From: Planctomycetota bacterium
GTDB taxonomy: Bacteria; Planctomycetota; J058
NCBI GenBank assembly: GCA_023954375.1
Contig: JAMLIC010000020.1
Location: forward strand, 94,384 to 158,383
Reading direction: 5' to 3'
DNA length: 64,000 nucleotides
In this document: positions 33,946-42,633 of the stretch, in pieces
How the letters are laid out: every line of letters begins with the position of its first letter
Numbering within the stretch: position 1 is the first letter of the stretch
Notes under the pieces: model-generated
Seen by the model: only the letters and a program-made list of their open reading frames with translations
The model's database searches: none
What the model was told of the DNA's origin: nothing
Translations under genes and position numbers: made by a program

Positions 33946-35406
33946 ATGACCCATCACCGAGATCTCTTCGAGCGGCTGAGGTCGGGCGACCGGGCTGCGG
34001 GTGACGCGCTGGTCGACGCCCTGCGCGCGCCGATGATGGGTGTCATCGCGACGCTTCTCTACAGCGAGGCTGAGTGTGAGGACGCGTTGCACGACGCCTG
34101 GCTGGCGGCGCTGAGGAAGACGAAGCCGCCCGACCGGACCGACGACGAGGGCTTCCAGGCCTGGATGGTGGGCATCGCCCGGAACGTCGCCAGGCGGAGG
34201 AGGAAGAAGCAGCAGGGGCGTCCCGCCCAGCTCGAAGTCCCGGGCGATGTCGTGGAGCGGTCCGCTGCGAGCGAGGTCGACCTGGAGCCCCCAGGTCCGA
34301 GGGCCGGGAGCCCCGCCATCCCGGCCGTGGCCGGCGTCACCCTTTCCCCCGCCGTCGGGGGCCTATGGCTGCTGCCGGACCCGCTCGCAACGGCCGCCAG
34401 GGCCGCCTTGGGGACCGTGCACACGTGGGACGAGCTCTCCACCGACCCGCGGCACCCGGACCGTCCCGAACTCATCCGGCGCCTGCATGAGTTCGACATC
34501 GTCATCATTGGCCCGGTGCATCGCGTCGTCGGTGCGATGGGAGGGTCACCATCAGCGCCGGCGCCGCTCGACGGCCTCGGCAAGGTCTGGTTCGCCCTCC
34601 ACGAGCTCCAGCGGCGCCCTTGCGTGCTGGTCGCTCTTCTGCCCGTTCGAGAGGAGGTCACGCCCCTCCAGGACTACGACGGCCGAACCTCCTGGAGCCT
34701 CCGAGGCTCGACGCTAGAGCTCCTGGCGCTGGCCGGGTGGCCCATCAGCTCGATGTTGAAGGTCGCGGACGAGCCCAGCATCTTCTGCGGGCCGGGCTTC
34801 GAGGGGGGCTGGGGACGCCACATGGTGGAGCGCGACGACACCATCGAGGCTCCTGGGCTCCTCGCGACTTGGGCCGCGTATCTGCACGGCGGCGTTCGGG
34901 CAGGCGTGTACTCATGGGGGACGGCCCGGGTGATCGCGTTGCCGTACGACCCGCGATGCGGGCTCGGGCCCGCCGAGTCGCGGTTCATCCTCGAGGCCGC
35001 AGCGCTGATGCTGAAGGCGAGCGGCGTCGTGCCCATGGTGGCCGACCTGCGCATCGGGCCGAAGGACAGCCAGACGAGCGCGGGTTACTGCTACTTGGCC
35101 GACGACGACCGGCTGGTAGTGCGGCTCGAGCGGAAGGAGGCCGCGTTCTTGTTGGCGTTCTTGCTCGAGTTGTCGGCCGCCGGCGTACCTCGGGTTCCAG
35201 ACCACGTGATCGAGGCCCGACTCGGAGCGCTGGGCTACGAGGAGAAGAAGCTCTCGTCACTTCGTGCGAGGGTCAACACGAAGCTCCGCGGCGCACTGGA
35301 GTCGTGGCGGCGCACCGCGTACAACGTCTTCGAGTTCGAGGGCGGCTGCACCTGGCTCACCTACCCCGACCAGTTCACCCGAGTGCTCGGGCCCGGGCCC
35401 GAGTAG
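33946..35406 (+). CDS. Sigma-70 region-2-like N-terminus fused to a large unknown domain
   Basis: 486 residues, ATG 33946. Residues 1-90 (DLFERLRSGDRAAGDALVDA, CEDALHDAWLAALRKTK, FQAWMVGIARNVARRRRKK) match ECF sigma region 2, including the DALHDAW helix. Region 4 does not follow. Instead come ~300 residues with no motif I recognise, though segments such as GKVWFALHELQRRPCVLVAL suggest an alpha/beta fold. The C-terminal ~90 residues (AFLLAFLLELSAAGVPRVP to VFEFEGGCTWLTYP) look like a winged helix. It may be an element-specific transcription initiator or regulator whose DNA recognition is supplied by the wing. It ends eight bases before the second integrase gene, so the two are likely co-transcribed. 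Confidence 0.7.
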   Translation: MTHHRDLFERLRSGDRAAGDALVDALRAPMMGVIATLLYSEAECEDALHDAWLAALRKTKPPDRTDDEGFQAWMVGIARNVARRRRKKQQGRPAQLEVPGDVVERSAASEVDLEPPGPRAGSPAIPAVAGVTLSPAVGGLWLLPDPLATAARAALGTVHTWDELSTDPRHPDRPELIRRLHEFDIVIIGPVHRVVGAMGGSPSAPAPLDGLGKVWFALHELQRRPCVLVALLPVREEVTPLQDYDGRTSWSLRGSTLELLALAGWPISSMLKVADEPSIFCGPGFEGGWGRHMVERDDTIEAPGLLATWAAYLHGGVRAGVYSWGTARVIALPYDPRCGLGPAESRFILEAAALMLKASGVVPMVADLRIGPKDSQTSAGYCYLADDDRLVVRLERKEAAFLLAFLLELSAAGVPRVPDHVIEARLGALGYEEKKLSSLRARVNTKLRGALESWRRTAYNVFEFEGGCTWLTYPDQFTRVLGPGPE

Positions 35407-35414
35407 GGGGTGCG

Positions 35415-36848
35415 ATGGCGTCGATCTTCAAGCCCAAGTACACGAAGCCCGGCCCCGACGGCGACCGGGTCACTCGCAGCAGCCGCTGCTGGTGGATCGA
35501 GTTCAAGGACGGCGACGGAAAGACCCGGCGCGTCAAGGGGTACCCGGACAAGAAGGCCACGATGGCCAGGGCGGCCGACCTGGAGAGGGCCGCCGCCTGC
35601 GGCGTGATGGTCGGGGTGGACCCGTTCAAGATCCACGACGGGGAGCCCCTGTCGAAGCACCTCGACGACTACGACAGGTATCTTGCGGGGCAGGACGCGG
35701 GCGCGAAGTGGCGGAAGGAGTCGCGGGCCCGCATCGAGAAGATCATCCATGAGCTGGGGGCGACCCGGCTCAGGGACCTCGACGGCGCGCGCGTGGCCTC
35801 GTTCCTGGAGAGGAAGGTCGAGGCAGGCGCGTCCGCGCGCACGAGAAACGCTTACAGGACGAGCCTCGGCGCGTTCCTCACCTGGGCCAAGGCGGATGGG
35901 CGCGCGCCGAAGGAGCTGGACCCGCTCGCGCTGGTGGGCAGGCTGAACGAGGCCAAGAACCCGAAGCGGAAGCGCCGAGCGCTGACGCCCGAGGAGGTGG
36001 CCCGGCTCATCGACGCGGCTCGCCGTCGGCCGATCGAGGCGGCCGGGAAGGAGCGCTGCAACGCGGGCGTCTCGGACCTGGAGCGCAGGCGCCTGACGAA
36101 GCTGGGGACGCAGCGTGCGCTCTGCTACCTGACGCTGTTCCACACCGGCCTTCGGGTGGGTGAGCTCTCGAAGATGCGGGTAGGGGACCTGACCCTGCCC
36201 AGCGACCCTGGCCAGGCCGGGCTGGCCACGTTCTTCGCCAAGGCGCAGCAGACTCAGTGCGTGTCGCTGAGGCCGGACCTCGTGGCGGAGCTTCGCGCCT
36301 GGATCGAGGAGAACGACCTCGGCGCTGGCGACCTGTTGTTCGAGATCCCCCGCCAGTTCGTGAAGGTCATGAAGAAGGACCTGCTGTTCGCGGGCATTGC
36401 CTACAAGGACGAGCTCGGGCGCGTGGCCGACGTGCACTCGCTGCGGAAGACGATGGCCACGGCCCTGTCCGTGGCGGGCGTGGCGCCGCGCACGGCGCAG
36501 AAGGTCCTGCGCCACTCCAAGCTCGAGCTCACCATGAACGTCTACACGGACCCGGCGCAGCTCGACGCCGCAGCGGCCGTCGCCGCGCTCCCCGACCTGC
36601 CCCCGATCCTCGCCGCGCCGGCGGCGGACCTGTCGAAGATCGAGCCGGCCGCTTGCAGGCCGGCTTGCAGGAGCGGCGTTCTGCCGGACGGAGCGGATTG
36701 CACTTGCGTGCACTCGGCTGAAGGCGACGACTCCGGAAGCGAGGAAGCCCAGGCCTTTGTCTGGCCTGGGCTTCCGGTGTTGGGCGATACAGGACTTGAA
36801 CCTGTGACCTCCTGCGTGTCGAGCAGGCGCTCTAGCCAACTGAGCTAA
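35415..36848 (+). CDS. Tyrosine recombinase / integrase whose reading frame runs into a tRNA-Val gene
   Basis: 477 residues from ATG 35415. Core-binding domain (ARTRNAYRTSLGAFLTWAK) and catalytic domain with TGLRVGELSKMRV, DVHSLRKTMATALSVAGV (Lys in place of the usual His after the second Arg) and LRHSKLELTMNVYTD with Tyr. The proper protein probably ends near residue 415. The last ~60 codons pass over a terminator hairpin and then antisense through the tRNA gene, giving the artefactual tail GDTGLEPVTSCVSS and a TAA inside the tRNA. This overlap marks tRNA-Val as the likely integration site. Confidence 0.9.
   Translation: MASIFKPKYTKPGPDGDRVTRSSRCWWIEFKDGDGKTRRVKGYPDKKATMARAADLERAAACGVMVGVDPFKIHDGEPLSKHLDDYDRYLAGQDAGAKWRKESRARIEKIIHELGATRLRDLDGARVASFLERKVEAGASARTRNAYRTSLGAFLTWAKADGRAPKELDPLALVGRLNEAKNPKRKRRALTPEEVARLIDAARRRPIEAAGKERCNAGVSDLERRRLTKLGTQRALCYLTLFHTGLRVGELSKMRVGDLTLPSDPGQAGLATFFAKAQQTQCVSLRPDLVAELRAWIEENDLGAGDLLFEIPRQFVKVMKKDLLFAGIAYKDELGRVADVHSLRKTMATALSVAGVAPRTAQKVLRHSKLELTMNVYTDPAQLDAAAAVAALPDLPPILAAPAADLSKIEPAACRPACRSGVLPDGADCTCVHSAEGDDSGSEEAQAFVWPGLPVLGDTGLEPVTSCVSSRRSSQLS
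36743..36775 (-). terminator. Strong hairpin downstream of tRNA-Val
   Basis: GGAAGCCCAGGCC and GGCCTGGGCTTCC are perfect 13-base arms around a 7-base loop (TTTGTCT on the plus strand). It starts five bases past the mature 3' end of the tRNA on the minus strand and fits a tRNA transcript terminator, although no long T-run follows. It lies inside the 3' part of the integrase reading frame. Confidence 0.65.
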
Positions 36849-36854
36849 TCGCCC
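36781..36854 (-). tRNA. tRNA-Val (anticodon GAC), with unusual C at position 33
   Basis: 74 bases on the minus strand. Acceptor GGGCGAT pairs with ATCGCCC, D-stem GCTC/GAGC, anticodon stem CCTGC/GCAGG, T-stem ACAGG/CCTGT with loop TTCAAGT; discriminator A, CCA not encoded. The anticodon loop is TCGACAC, giving GAC at 34-36 (Val). Position 33, almost always T, is C. The identity rests on the anticodon and on overall likeness to bacterial tRNA-Val(GAC). Confidence 0.92.
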
Positions 36855-36892
36855 CGAGCGGACAAGAAAGGTAACCCGCCCCCGGCGTGGGG

Positions 36893-37957
36893 TCAATCCC
36901 TCTCGTCGCCCGCGCCCTGGCCATCGAGCTTGGCCACCCGCTTCTCCAGGGCGCGCAGGCGGCGGCGCATGTCGGGGAGCCTGGGGAGCGTCCCCTCGAT
37001 GCGCTTCATCAGCATGTGCGGGCGGGCCGGGTCGCCGAGGACGCGCTCGCCGGGGCCGACGCTGTCGTAGCGCGCCTTGGCGCCCGACCCGACGACGCCG
37101 CCCTCGCCCACCGAGAGGCCCTGGCCGATGGCGGCGTCCTGGAGCAGGTAGGAGCCCTTGCCCATCGTCACCGAGCCGCCCATGCGGGCGTAGCCGATGA
37201 GCATGACGTCCTCGCCGAGGTCGCAGTTGTGGGCCACGTGGCAGTGATCGTCGATCTTGACCCCCCGGCGGAGGACCGTGTCCTCGAGCGCCCCGCGGGC
37301 CACGGTGGAGAGGGCCCCGACCTCGACGTCGTCCTCGATGCGGACGCCGCCGATCTGCGGGACGCGCTGGTGGCGCCCGCCGCGGTTCACGAAGCCGAAG
37401 CCGTCCTTGCCGACGATCGCGCCGCTCCAGACGACGACGCGGTCGCCGAGGACGCAGTGGTCGAGCACGGTGGCGTTGGGGTGGACGACGCAGTCCTGCC
37501 CGATCGTCACGCCGAGGCCGACGAAGGCGCCGGCGCGCACGCGGGTGCGCGCGCCGATGCGCGCCCCCGCCTCGACCACGGCGCAGGGGCCGACGGAGAC
37601 GCCCTCGCCCAGCGTGGCCTCGGGGTGGACGAAGGCCCGCGGGTGGACGCCCGGCGGCTCCGGCGGGTGGCGGCGGGCGTGGACCTGACCCAGCAGGACG
37701 AGCATGGCCGCCTGCGGGTCCTGCACGACGATGGTCGGCGACGCGGCGCCCTCCACCGGCTCCTTCGCCACGATCGCCGCCGCCTTCGACGCGCGCGCGG
37801 CCCCGAGGAACTTCGGGTCCCAGAGGAACGCCAGGTCCGTCGGGCCCGCGGCGTCGAGGGCGCGGAAGCCGCGCACGACCGCCTGGCCGCGCGCCGCGTC
37901 GGTCAGCCGCCCGCCGAGCAGGCCGGCGAGGGCCGCCAGCGTGATCTGCTGCTCCAA
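36893..37957 (-). CDS. lpxD: UDP-3-O-(3-hydroxyacyl)glucosamine N-acyltransferase
   Basis: 354 residues from TTG 37957, chosen because AGGAGG lies about seven bases upstream and the LpxD core (LEQQITLAALAGLLGG) begins there. The N-terminal uridine-binding domain (TDLAFLWDPKFLGAARASKA) is followed by a left-handed beta-helix of hexapeptide repeats (VHPRAFVHPEATLGEGVSVG) and the catalytic His in IDDHCHVAHNCDLGED. It adds the second acyl chain in lipid A synthesis, on the cytoplasmic face of the inner membrane, so the organism should make lipid A. A helical C-terminal tail follows. Confidence 0.94.
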   Translation of the reverse strand: MEQQITLAALAGLLGGRLTDAARGQAVVRGFRALDAAGPTDLAFLWDPKFLGAARASKAAAIVAKEPVEGAASPTIVVQDPQAAMLVLLGQVHARRHPPEPPGVHPRAFVHPEATLGEGVSVGPCAVVEAGARIGARTRVRAGAFVGLGVTIGQDCVVHPNATVLDHCVLGDRVVVWSGAIVGKDGFGFVNRGGRHQRVPQIGGVRIEDDVEVGALSTVARGALEDTVLRRGVKIDDHCHVAHNCDLGEDVMLIGYARMGGSVTMGKGSYLLQDAAIGQGLSVGEGGVVGSGAKARYDSVGPGERVLGDPARPHMLMKRIEGTLPRLPDMRRRLRALEKRVAKLDGQGAGDERD

Positions 37958-38027
37958 TGCTCTCCTCCTGGCCCCGGCCGCGGCCACACCTACCCGGGGC
38001 CGCCGACGGGGGGGTAGAGTCTATCGC

Positions 38028-39002
38028 GTGCGCAGCCTGCTCGGCTTCGACGATGTGCAGCGCGCCTCGCTGTGGCGCCGCCTCTCCGCGATGGAGCGGG
38101 CCGGGATCCCCATCCAGGTCTCGGTCGGCCGCCTCGTCGACCAGGGCGGCGAAGGCCTCGCGCTGACCGCCGTCCGCGCCGACCTCGCCGAGGGGCTCGG
38201 GATGGACGAGGCGTTCGGGCGCGCCGGGGCGCTCTCGCCGCTCGAGCGGCGCCTCATCGGCGCGGCGACGAAGGGCGGCCGCCTCCCGGAGGTGCTCGAC
38301 GACCTCGCCGAGCACTTCGACGACCGCGCGGCGACGAAGCGCGCGCTCGTGGCCAGCCTGGCCTACCCCGTGTTCCTCATGCACGCGGCCGTGTTCTTCC
38401 CCAGCCTGCCCGTGCTCGTCACCGACGGCCTGCTCGCCTTCATCGCGGCCGTGCTGCTCCCGATCGCCGCCGTCTACGGCGTCATCGGCGCCGTGGTCCT
38501 CGGCTGGCGCGCCCTGCGGGCCGCCGACCCGCTCGCGGCCGACCGCCGCCTGCTCGCCCTCCCCGTGGCCGGCGCCGTGGTCCACAAGCGCGCGCTCGCG
38601 ACGTCGCTCAACGTCCTCCGCCTGCTCCACGCCAGCGGGGTCCCCGCCTTCGAGGCGCTCGAGGCGGCGGGCGCGGCCTGCCCCAACGCCGAGGTGGGCC
38701 GCGCCTTCGACCGCGTGCGGGAGGCGCTCGGCCAGGGGCTGTCGATGGGCCAGGCGTTCGCCGGCGAGCCGCTGTTCCCCCCGGAGGTCGTGGACGTCAT
38801 CACGACCGGCGAGACCTCGGGCCAGCTCGACGACCTGCTCCTGCGCGCCACGCGCCGCCTCGAGGACGAGGCCAAGCTGGCCCGCCGCGCCCTCATCGTC
38901 GTGGCCGGCCTCGCCACCTTCTCCCTCGCCGCGGGGCTCGTGGCCTGGAAGATCTTCAGCTTCTGGTCCGGGTACCTCGACGCCATCCGCAAGGCGTTCT
39001 GA
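38028..39002 (+). CDS. Type II secretion / type IV pilus GspF-PilC-family inner-membrane protein
   Basis: 324 residues from GTG 38028. Two GspF domains are visible (residues ~15-120 and ~195-315): LWRRLSAMERAGIPIQVSV with AFGRAGALSPLERRLIGAATKGGRLPEVL-type sequence, and the repeat ATSLNVLRLLHASGVPAFEAL with PEVVDVITTGETSGQLDDLL. Helices after each (VLVTDGLLAFIAAVLLPIAAV and GLATFSLAAGLVAWKIFSF) anchor it. It stands alone without other secretion genes. Divergent from lpxD. Confidence 0.88.
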   Translation: MRSLLGFDDVQRASLWRRLSAMERAGIPIQVSVGRLVDQGGEGLALTAVRADLAEGLGMDEAFGRAGALSPLERRLIGAATKGGRLPEVLDDLAEHFDDRAATKRALVASLAYPVFLMHAAVFFPSLPVLVTDGLLAFIAAVLLPIAAVYGVIGAVVLGWRALRAADPLAADRRLLALPVAGAVVHKRALATSLNVLRLLHASGVPAFEALEAAGAACPNAEVGRAFDRVREALGQGLSMGQAFAGEPLFPPEVVDVITTGETSGQLDDLLLRATRRLEDEAKLARRALIVVAGLATFSLAAGLVAWKIFSFWSGYLDAIRKAF

Positions 39003-39475
39003 GCCCGGCCGGACATCGTCGCTGCCAGGGTTTCGGCGGACGTTCGGTTCGCGCACGGCGATGGGCGTCATCGCCGGCGCCCCGCCCAACCCCTTGCCGC
39101 TCAAGGCCGCTTGCAGGTGTCGGATGGGCGAGCTAGGCCCATCCCGGCCTTCATCCAGACGTAAACCTCGATCCCTCCGGACGTCCATCCGTCGCAGCCA
39201 GCAGCGACCGGCCTCGGCCTCCAGCGCGCCGTAGCGTCCATTCCGCGCTGGCAGACCTCCTCGCCCGCCGCCCGGGCGGCCGTGACGAGGCGGTTGGAAA
39301 AGTTCAAGCCATTTGAAGTCCCCCCGCAAACCCGGTAATTTGCTGACGTTGGCGCGGGGCGTAGTTGACGTTCGGTCAATGACGGATCTTCAGGGCGGGT
39401 GGGAACGGAACAGAGACCCAAATGGTCCCGTCCGCCGTGGGCGTCCACGACACGAGTCAGTTACGGCCCGAGCCG
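39003..39475. other. 473-base intergenic region
   Basis: No supportable gene. It holds the least G+C-rich sequence in the neighbourhood (around 39295-39440), with TTGAAGTCC, GGTAATTTGCTGACG and TTGACGTTCGGTCAATGACG. This is likely to be the promoter area of the MerR-like and sigma-factor genes. TTGACG at 39365 could be a -35 box, but I see no convincing -10 partner. Confidence 0.5.
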
Positions 39476-39778
39476 ATGCGTAAGCCAAGGAAACTCTGGA
39501 AGGTCGGAGATCTCGCGCGGTTCGTCGGTGTCAGCCGGCAGGCGATCCACAACTACACGCTCCTGGGACTGATCCAGGAGGCGGAACGGACGCCGTCGGG
39601 TCACCGCCTGTTCGACGACGAGGCCTTCGCCCGGCTCCAGAGGATCGAACGACTCAAGCGCAAGGGGTTGAAGCTGACGGAGATCGCGGTCGTGCTCAAC
39701 CAGCCCAGGGCGGGGCGGCGGGGCAGGGCGCGACCGGAGCACGAGAAGGGGGAGAGCGGTGCGGACAAGCAGGACTGA
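39476..39778 (+). CDS. Small MerR-family DNA-binding protein
   Basis: 100 residues from ATG 39476 (ATG 39422 would add 18 residues). LWKVGDLARFVGVSRQAIHNYTLLGLIQEAERTPSGHR is the MerR winged helix-turn-helix, then ARLQRIERLKRKGLKLTEIAVVL. No effector domain follows, and the C-terminus is charged. It overlaps the sigma-factor gene by 20 bases and is presumably translationally coupled to it, which hints at joint control. Confidence 0.85.
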   Translation: MRKPRKLWKVGDLARFVGVSRQAIHNYTLLGLIQEAERTPSGHRLFDDEAFARLQRIERLKRKGLKLTEIAVVLNQPRAGRRGRARPEHEKGESGADKQD

Positions 39779-40583
39779 GGGACGGATCAGCGGGCGTCGG
39801 CGGGCGGTCAAGGTCGAGGCGACGTCCGACGAGGACCCGATCGAGCTGTGGGAGGAGTACGGGCGGACGCGCAGCGAGGCGCTGCGCAACCGCCTGATCG
39901 AGCACTACCTGCCGATCGTGCGCTACACGGCCGAGCGGGTGGGCGCGACGCTCCCCCAGAGCGTGGACACGGACGACCTGATGAGCGCGGGCCTGTTCGG
40001 CCTGATCGAGGCGATCAAGAGCTTCGACCTCGAGCGCAAGGTCAAGTTCAAGACCTACTGCTCGTGGCGCGTCCGCGGCGCGATCCTCGACGAGCTGCGC
40101 GCCAACGACTGGGTCCCGCGCCTGGTCCGCAACAAGGCGTCGATGCTCGAGCAGAAGATGCGCGAGGCCGAGGCGGCCCTGGGCCGGCCGGCCACGGACC
40201 TCGAGCTGGCGAGCCAGCTCGGCATGTCGGTGGGCGAGCTCGACAAGCTCATGCAGGAGGCAAGCGCCGTCACGGTCTGCTACCTGTCGGACAACGCCGG
40301 CGACGGCGAGGACGCCTCGGCGCGCTCCGACCTGGTCGAGGACGTGCGCGTCCAGAGCCCGATCGACGACATCCAGCGCAAGGACGTCATGGAGATCCTC
40401 ACCAAGGAGCTCTCGCTCCGCGAGCGCCTGATCATGATCCTCTACTACTTCGAGGAGCTGACCATGCGCGAGATCGGCCTCGCGCTCGACCTCTCGGAGT
40501 CGCGGGTGTGCCAGCTCCACTCGCGGATCGTGGCCCGGCTGAAGGCGAAGCTCGGCGCGCGGAAGGGCGAGCTCGCGGTCTGA
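39759..40583 (+). CDS. Sigma-70 factor of the FliA/WhiG type
   Basis: 274 residues from GTG 39759 with AAGGGGGA upstream. All regions present: region 2 (NRLIEHYLPIVRYTAERVG, GLFGLIEAIKSFDLERKVKFKTYCSWRVRGAILDEL), region 3 (MREAEAALGRPATDLELA) and region 4 (LRERLIMILYYFEELTMREIGLALDLSESRVCQLHS). The region-4 wording and the coupled MerR gene are what I associate with Planctomycetota. Regulon unknown; no flagellar genes lie nearby. Confidence 0.93.
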   Translation: MRTSRTEGRISGRRRAVKVEATSDEDPIELWEEYGRTRSEALRNRLIEHYLPIVRYTAERVGATLPQSVDTDDLMSAGLFGLIEAIKSFDLERKVKFKTYCSWRVRGAILDELRANDWVPRLVRNKASMLEQKMREAEAALGRPATDLELASQLGMSVGELDKLMQEASAVTVCYLSDNAGDGEDASARSDLVEDVRVQSPIDDIQRKDVMEILTKELSLRERLIMILYYFEELTMREIGLALDLSESRVCQLHSRIVARLKAKLGARKGELAV

Positions 40584-40585
40584 GG

Positions 40586-40677
40586 CTCACCACGGAGGCA
40601 CGGAGGACACGGAGAGAGCCCAGGAGGTCGCCCTCCTGGGCTCTCTCTCCGTGTCCTCCGTGTCCTCCGTGGTGGAG
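40586..40677. repeat. Long inverted repeat of the CACGGAGGACACGGAG type (copy 1)
   Basis: ACCACGGAGGCACGGAGGACACGGAGAGAGCCCAGGAGG-like left arm and its near-perfect complement, the arms being about 40 bases around TCG. It directly follows the sigma gene and could fold into a very stable hairpin acting as terminator. A related copy lies at 48940-49025, so it is a dispersed element. Confidence 0.8.
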
Positions 40678-40703
40678 CTCCTCACGAAGCCCTCGCGCCG
40701 CGA

Positions 40704-41351
40704 TCACAGGTCGATCACCTGCGGCGCGTTCACCGGCGCGCCCTCCCCGTCGCACAGGGAGACGTTGTGGAAGCGCGTCCCCTCGCGCGCGCACGCCCCG
40801 TAGGACGGGTGCACGTGGCCGAACACGTGCACCCGCGGGCGCGCCCGCAGCACGCGCGCGCGCAGCATGCGGCTGCCGAGGTGGTCGGGCGGGTCCCACA
40901 CGTCGAGCACGCCCCAGGGCGGGGTGTGGGTCACGAGCAGGTCGAGCCCGGCCGGGATGCGCCCGTAGCAGGCGTGCGCCGGCGCGCCGTCCGGCAGGAA
41001 GAACGGATGGTGCGACAGGCCGGGCTGCCAGGGCGAGCCCCAGCAGCGGAGCCCCTCCACCTCGCACGGCTCGTCGGCGAGGTAGCGCGCCCCGCGCAGC
41101 GCCCGGCCGAGCTCGGGGCGGGCCTGCAGGACGCCGTCGTGGTTGCCCGCGACGAGCAGCGTCGCGCGGTAGGGGAGGTCGGCGAGGAGCGCGTCGAGCT
41201 CGCGCAGGCGCTCGGCCTGCCAGGCGACCGGGTCGCGGGCGTCGGGCGGCGCGTCGGCGAGGAGGTCGCCCGCGAGCACGAGCACGTCGCCCGGCGGCAG
41301 GCGCTCCGGCGCGAGCTTCCCGTGGCAGTCGGACGTGGCCACGACGCGCAT
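40704..41351 (-). CDS. Calcineurin-like metallophosphoesterase
   Basis: 215 residues, ATG 41351. Metal-site motifs in order: TSDCHGKL (DxH), LVLAGDLL (GDxx), VAGNHDGVL (GNHD), LVTHTPPWGVLD and VFGHVHPSYG (GHxH). It resembles small phosphohydrolases of the YfcE-like/class III group; substrate unknown. It starts one base after the stop of the phosphoesterase gene upstream, so both form an operon. Confidence 0.88.
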   Translation of the reverse strand: MRVVATSDCHGKLAPERLPPGDVLVLAGDLLADAPPDARDPVAWQAERLRELDALLADLPYRATLLVAGNHDGVLQARPELGRALRGARYLADEPCEVEGLRCWGSPWQPGLSHHPFFLPDGAPAHACYGRIPAGLDLLVTHTPPWGVLDVWDPPDHLGSRMLRARVLRARPRVHVFGHVHPSYGACAREGTRFHNVSLCDGEGAPVNAPQVIDL

Positions 41352-41352
41352 G

Positions 41353-42453
41353 TCAGTAGTGGATCTCGCGCCACAGGTCGTGGTAGCCGCGCCACGACTT
41401 GAGCGTCGTCTGGGCCGGCTGCCCGACCGGGAACTCGACCGTCGCGTAGGTCAGCTCGCGCGAGAGCCCGGGGCGGGCGATGTCGAGCGAGATCAGGTCG
41501 GTCCAGGTCCCCGTGTTCACGTAGGTGCGGTTGCGGCCGAACCGGCGCACCTTGGCGAGGTGGGTGTGACCGAGGATCACCGTGTGGATCCGCGGGTGCT
41601 TGCGCATGAGCCGCTTCACCTTCCCCTCGAAGTTCGGGAAGGCCTGGTACTCGAGCAGCAGCTGCAGCGTCGCCAGGACCGACACCTCGCGGGGGCGCTT
41701 GAAGAGGGCCAGGACGCGCGTCACGAAGAACACGTGGATCGACATGACGATGATGCGGAACGCGAACGCGGTGTCGAAGAAGAGCGCGCCGAGCAGGTAG
41801 AGGCTGAACGGCTGCACGCGGTCGATGTACGGCCGGCTCTCCTTGAGGATGTTCAGCACCCGCAGCAGGTAGATGCTCCCCCACGGCAGGTTGAGGATCG
41901 GCTGCCGCCGCCCCTTGGTCAGGAGCAGGCGCTTCCAGTTGAAGCGGTTCATCGCCTCGAACTGCATGCCGTGGTGGATCTGCACGCCGTCGAACTCGTA
42001 GTAGGGCTTGTCGACGATGAACCGGACCCGCTCGTCCTCGGGGCGGCCGGCCACGAACTGCGTGAAGGCGCGGCGGCACGCCGGGAAGACGAGCTCGATG
42101 TCGTGGTTCCCGGGGAGGACGACGATGCGCTTCTTCGGCACGTCGATGAAGTCGGCCAGGGCCCGCACGGCGACCGGGTGCCCCTCGAGGCACGCCGTCA
42201 GCTTGGCGACGCCGATCTCCTCGGTGATCTCGTCGGGGAAGCCCCCGTCGTAGCGGACCTGCAGGAGGTCGAAGAAGTCGCCGTTGATGACGAGCTCGAC
42301 CTCCTCGTCCTCGTAGTAGTCGGTCGAGTAGTGGCGCAGGAGCTCGGCGAGCTTGGCGTCGTGATGGAAGTTCTCCCAGGGGTTGAGCAGCCCGGACTCC
42401 TGGCCGTCGGCCAGGTGGAAGTCACTGATGATGATCTTGAGCTTGCCGGACAT
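41353..42453 (-). CDS. Metallophosphoesterase, LpxH/UDP-2,3-diacylglucosamine-hydrolase-like
   Basis: 366 residues from ATG 42453. IIISDFHLADGQ, LVINGDFFDLLQV, VVLPGNHDIELV, YYEFDGVQIHHGMQ and VILGHTHLAKVRRFG supply the complete two-metal site. DFHLxDG and GDxxDL resemble LpxH-type enzymes, but an insert of about 120 residues with hydrophobic segments (PFSLYLLGALFFDTAF, IIVMSIHVFFVTRVLALF) suggests membrane association. A role in lipid A or other envelope lipid metabolism is possible, not proven. Confidence 0.85.
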   Translation of the reverse strand: MSGKLKIIISDFHLADGQESGLLNPWENFHHDAKLAELLRHYSTDYYEDEEVELVINGDFFDLLQVRYDGGFPDEITEEIGVAKLTACLEGHPVAVRALADFIDVPKKRIVVLPGNHDIELVFPACRRAFTQFVAGRPEDERVRFIVDKPYYEFDGVQIHHGMQFEAMNRFNWKRLLLTKGRRQPILNLPWGSIYLLRVLNILKESRPYIDRVQPFSLYLLGALFFDTAFAFRIIVMSIHVFFVTRVLALFKRPREVSVLATLQLLLEYQAFPNFEGKVKRLMRKHPRIHTVILGHTHLAKVRRFGRNRTYVNTGTWTDLISLDIARPGLSRELTYATVEFPVGQPAQTTLKSWRGYHDLWREIHY

Positions 42454-42633
42454 GCGCTTCGCTGGGTGGCACCACAGGTTACCGGGCCCGCGGCAGACCG
42501 GCGAGGTTCGCAACGCGCCGCCTCCCATTGCCGGGGCGTACCTCGATCCCTAAGATGAAGCAGCTCTGAACCAACACGGAGCGCAGCCGCGGCGTATGGT
42601 CGTGCGCCTGACACTCTCGTCGGAAGGGACCTC

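Noticed and set aside
35361..39329. 1322-codon open frame on the minus strand across integrase, tRNA and lpxD
   Set aside because: It crosses a tRNA and well-supported genes in other frames; no motif of its own.
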